Assembly: GCA_024640925.1 (NCBI GenBank)
Contig: JAHEEB010000115.1
Coordinates: forward strand, 1,139 to 9,032
Direction of reading: 5' to 3'
From: Bacteroidota bacterium
GTDB taxonomy: Bacteria; Bacteroidota; Bacteroidia; Bacteroidales; UBA10428
Length of the DNA: 7,894 nucleotides
Both the position numbers and the translations under genes were made by a program. The notes under the pieces were generated by a model. The model was not told the origin of the DNA and did not search any database. It worked only from the letters and a program-made list of their open reading frames with translations. Shown piece after piece: positions 6,260-7,894 of the stretch; positions within the stretch are counted from its first letter, which is position 1; every line of letters begins with the position of its first letter.

Positions 6260-7894
6260 ATGAAAACAAAACACCTAACAAATTTTACATTAATCACTGC
6301 ATTAATGTTCTTAAGTGTGATGCCAGCTGCAGCTGATACACTCACAAGTAATGAAATTGATTCGTTATACAACAACTACTTTAACGCCACAGCATACAAT
6401 TATGTATCTGTGCATGACCCATCCGTAGTTGTTGGCTACAATACGGGAGGCACAATTACAGGTGAATATTCGGTGAGTGCCACCAAGGTGTATTATATTT
6501 TCGGCTCGCATCTGGCATGGGCATACTCAACCGATCTGAAAAACTGGACTACCTTGACAAACAACATTAATAGTTCGTATTCAACCTTATTTGCCGATCC
6601 GGCTACATGGTCTGCAAAAGGGAGCACCGGATACAGCCTGAGTGGTAATATGTGGGCGCCCGATGTTGTTTGGAACAAGAAGATGCAAAAGTGGTGCATG
6701 TATATGAGCATCAACGGAGTCAACTGGTACAGTTCTATCGTTATGCTTACCGCTACATCACTCAACGGCGATTGGACCTATGTAGGTCCCGTGGTATATT
6801 CAGGATTTACAAGTGAGAGCGAGGCTGCTGAAACTGACTTTTATAGTGTAATCAGCGCATCGGAGGGATTTCCTTCTCGCTATACATTAAACCGTAATGG
6901 CAACCGGATATATGGAATGAATGCCATCGACCCTTGCGTTTTTTATGATGCAAACGGAAATTTATGGATGACTTACGGTTCATGGTTCGGCGGAATATAT
7001 ATGATGCGTCTTGATGCCGAAACCGGATTGCGTGATTATACCTACACCTATACCACCACCGACGGTACTGCCGCTAACGCGACATCAGATGCATATCAGG
7101 GAATCAAAGTTGCCGGAGGAAATAATGTATCTGGTGAAGGTTCATACATTGAGTATATCAATGACACCTATTATCTGTTTATGTCCAATGGCGCCCTGAC
7201 TGCTGCAGGTGGTTATAACATGCGTGTATATGCATCGGATACAGTGATAGGACCTTATGTCGACATGACAGGAGAAGAAGCCCGGTACTCTTCAACGAAC
7301 ACGGGTGTAGGTGCAATCAATGGTCAGATAGGACTACGACTGATGTCTTATTACAAATGGAGTTGGATGGATTATGGTTTCACTGCGCAGGGCCATAATT
7401 CAGCTTTAGTAGATAACGATGGAAGAAGTTATCTTGTTTACCACACCCGGTTCAACGACGGTACCGAAGGCCACCAGGTACGTGTACATCAACTATTCCA
7501 GACAAAGAACGGATATATCACAGCAGCACCATTTCAATATGCTGGCGACACATTGGCGACAGAGCCATACTCTGCAAGTGATGTAACGGGTCGCTACGGA
7601 ATACTTTATCACGGTACTGGTACCGGCTATGCCAACCTCGAATGTGTAGAGGAGAAAGAGATACTGTTGAACTCCGACGGCTCGGTAACAGGATCATATA
7701 CCGGTACCTGGTCGCAGGACTCAGACGGACCATATATTACCATAACGATCAATGGTGTTACATTCCAGGGCGTTCTTTTGATGCAAAAGATGGAAGGATT
7801 GGACTATACTACACTATGCTTTACCGCTGTGGGCAGCGATATGTCAATATGGGGCTACAAGATGGCTGGGGAAGGAAAACCTTTTCCCGAAAAT
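6260..7894 (+). CDS. Secreted GH43 endo-alpha-1,5-L-arabinanase-like enzyme (3' end outside window)
   Basis: This hydrolyses arabinan side chains of pectin by family knowledge, in the periplasm or outside the cell. The 545 visible codons begin with a Sec signal peptide (cleavage likely after AAA at 23-25, no lipobox cysteine). A five-bladed propeller domain follows at about 47-415: HDPSVVV with D53 as general base, NMWAPDVVW at 130-138, AIDPCVFYD with D224 as modulator, then WMTYGSWFGGIYMM, GEGSYIEY with E293 as general acid, AAGGYNMRVYAS, and QGHNSALVD with H379 matching the metal-binding histidine of the Bacillus Abn2 type. From about 425 to 541 a second beta-rich domain resembles the C-terminal domain of two-domain arabinanases. 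An in-frame TAA at 6251 rules out a start further upstream. No Shine-Dalgarno precedes 6260. Sampled G+C is about 50-57%, against 35-37% in the left genes. The frame is open at the window end, so further domains or a secretion tail may follow. Other GH43 activities remain possible. Confidence 0.9.
   Translation, partial: MKTKHLTNFTLITALMFLSVMPAAADTLTSNEIDSLYNNYFNATAYNYVSVHDPSVVVGYNTGGTITGEYSVSATKVYYIFGSHLAWAYSTDLKNWTTLTNNINSSYSTLFADPATWSAKGSTGYSLSGNMWAPDVVWNKKMQKWCMYMSINGVNWYSSIVMLTATSLNGDWTYVGPVVYSGFTSESEAAETDFYSVISASEGFPSRYTLNRNGNRIYGMNAIDPCVFYDANGNLWMTYGSWFGGIYMMRLDAETGLRDYTYTYTTTDGTAANATSDAYQGIKVAGGNNVSGEGSYIEYINDTYYLFMSNGALTAAGGYNMRVYASDTVIGPYVDMTGEEARYSSTNTGVGAINGQIGLRLMSYYKWSWMDYGFTAQGHNSALVDNDGRSYLVYHTRFNDGTEGHQVRVHQLFQTKNGYITAAPFQYAGDTLATEPYSASDVTGRYGILYHGTGTGYANLECVEEKEILLNSDGSVTGSYTGTWSQDSDGPYITITINGVTFQGVLLMQKMEGLDYTTLCFTAVGSDMSIWGYKMAGEGKPFPEN

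Noticed and set aside
5963..6274. Minus-strand 103-residue open frame with a hydrophobic stretch in the tRNA-GH43 gap
   Set aside because: It has only a GTG start that overlaps the GH43 N-terminus, no internal Met, no ribosome site and no recognisable family. The DNA is very AT-rich, where such frames and apparent hydrophobic segments arise by chance.
6493..7733. Several short frames on both strands within the GH43 region (such as 6493-6765, 7011-7199 and 7518-7733)
   Set aside because: All are overlaid on the continuous 545-codon GH43 frame, which has catalytic residues and a signal peptide.
1..7894. CRISPR array, transposase, integrase or tRNA-derived attachment duplicate
   Set aside because: No regularly spaced repeats, no mobile-element coding frame and no second copy of the tRNA-Lys 3' end were seen.

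Overview
The window looks like chromosomal DNA from an anaerobic or facultative member of the Bacteroidota, probably Bacteroidales or Marinilabiliales. The reasons are AT-rich intergenic DNA, starts that mostly lack Shine-Dalgarno sequences, a tRNA promoter of the TTTG / TAnnTTTG type used by Bacteroidota sigma factors, two secreted beta-barrel-like proteins of Bacteroidota type, and a secreted GH43 arabinan-degrading enzyme. The genus cannot be named from this sequence.

Positions 1-2889 carry three same-strand genes for the last, ATP-forming steps of acid fermentation: an acetate kinase cut by the left edge, a phosphate butyryltransferase (ptb) and a butyrate kinase (buk). Ptb makes an acyl phosphate from an acyl-CoA, and Buk uses it to make ATP and a free acid (butyrate or a branched-chain acid). 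The acetate kinase does the same with acetyl phosphate. ptb and buk are separated by 11 bases and are almost certainly cotranscribed. ackA lies 81 bases upstream and may belong to the same operon.

Positions 2898-5445 hold an NADP(H)-type short-chain dehydrogenase on the minus strand, converging on buk with an 8-base gap. A divergent small secreted beta-barrel-like protein follows. A larger minus-strand secreted protein, probably of the DUF6588 family, converges on that one across a clear bidirectional terminator.

Positions 5577-5782 form a complete tRNA-Lys(UUU) unit with promoter, tRNA and a strong intrinsic terminator. About 415 bases of AT-rich DNA without a convincing gene follow, containing a nested inverted repeat. 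The window ends in a secreted GH43 endo-arabinanase-like gene (6260 to the right edge, 545 codons, still open). Its base composition is clearly richer in G+C than the left part. It is preceded by a 19-codon mini-ORF with a perfect AGGAGG, ending two bases before the GH43 start, which is the most unusual small-scale structure here.

Most of the window is recognisable metabolism and envelope genes. I found no defence system, CRISPR array, transposase or other clearly new multi-gene system.
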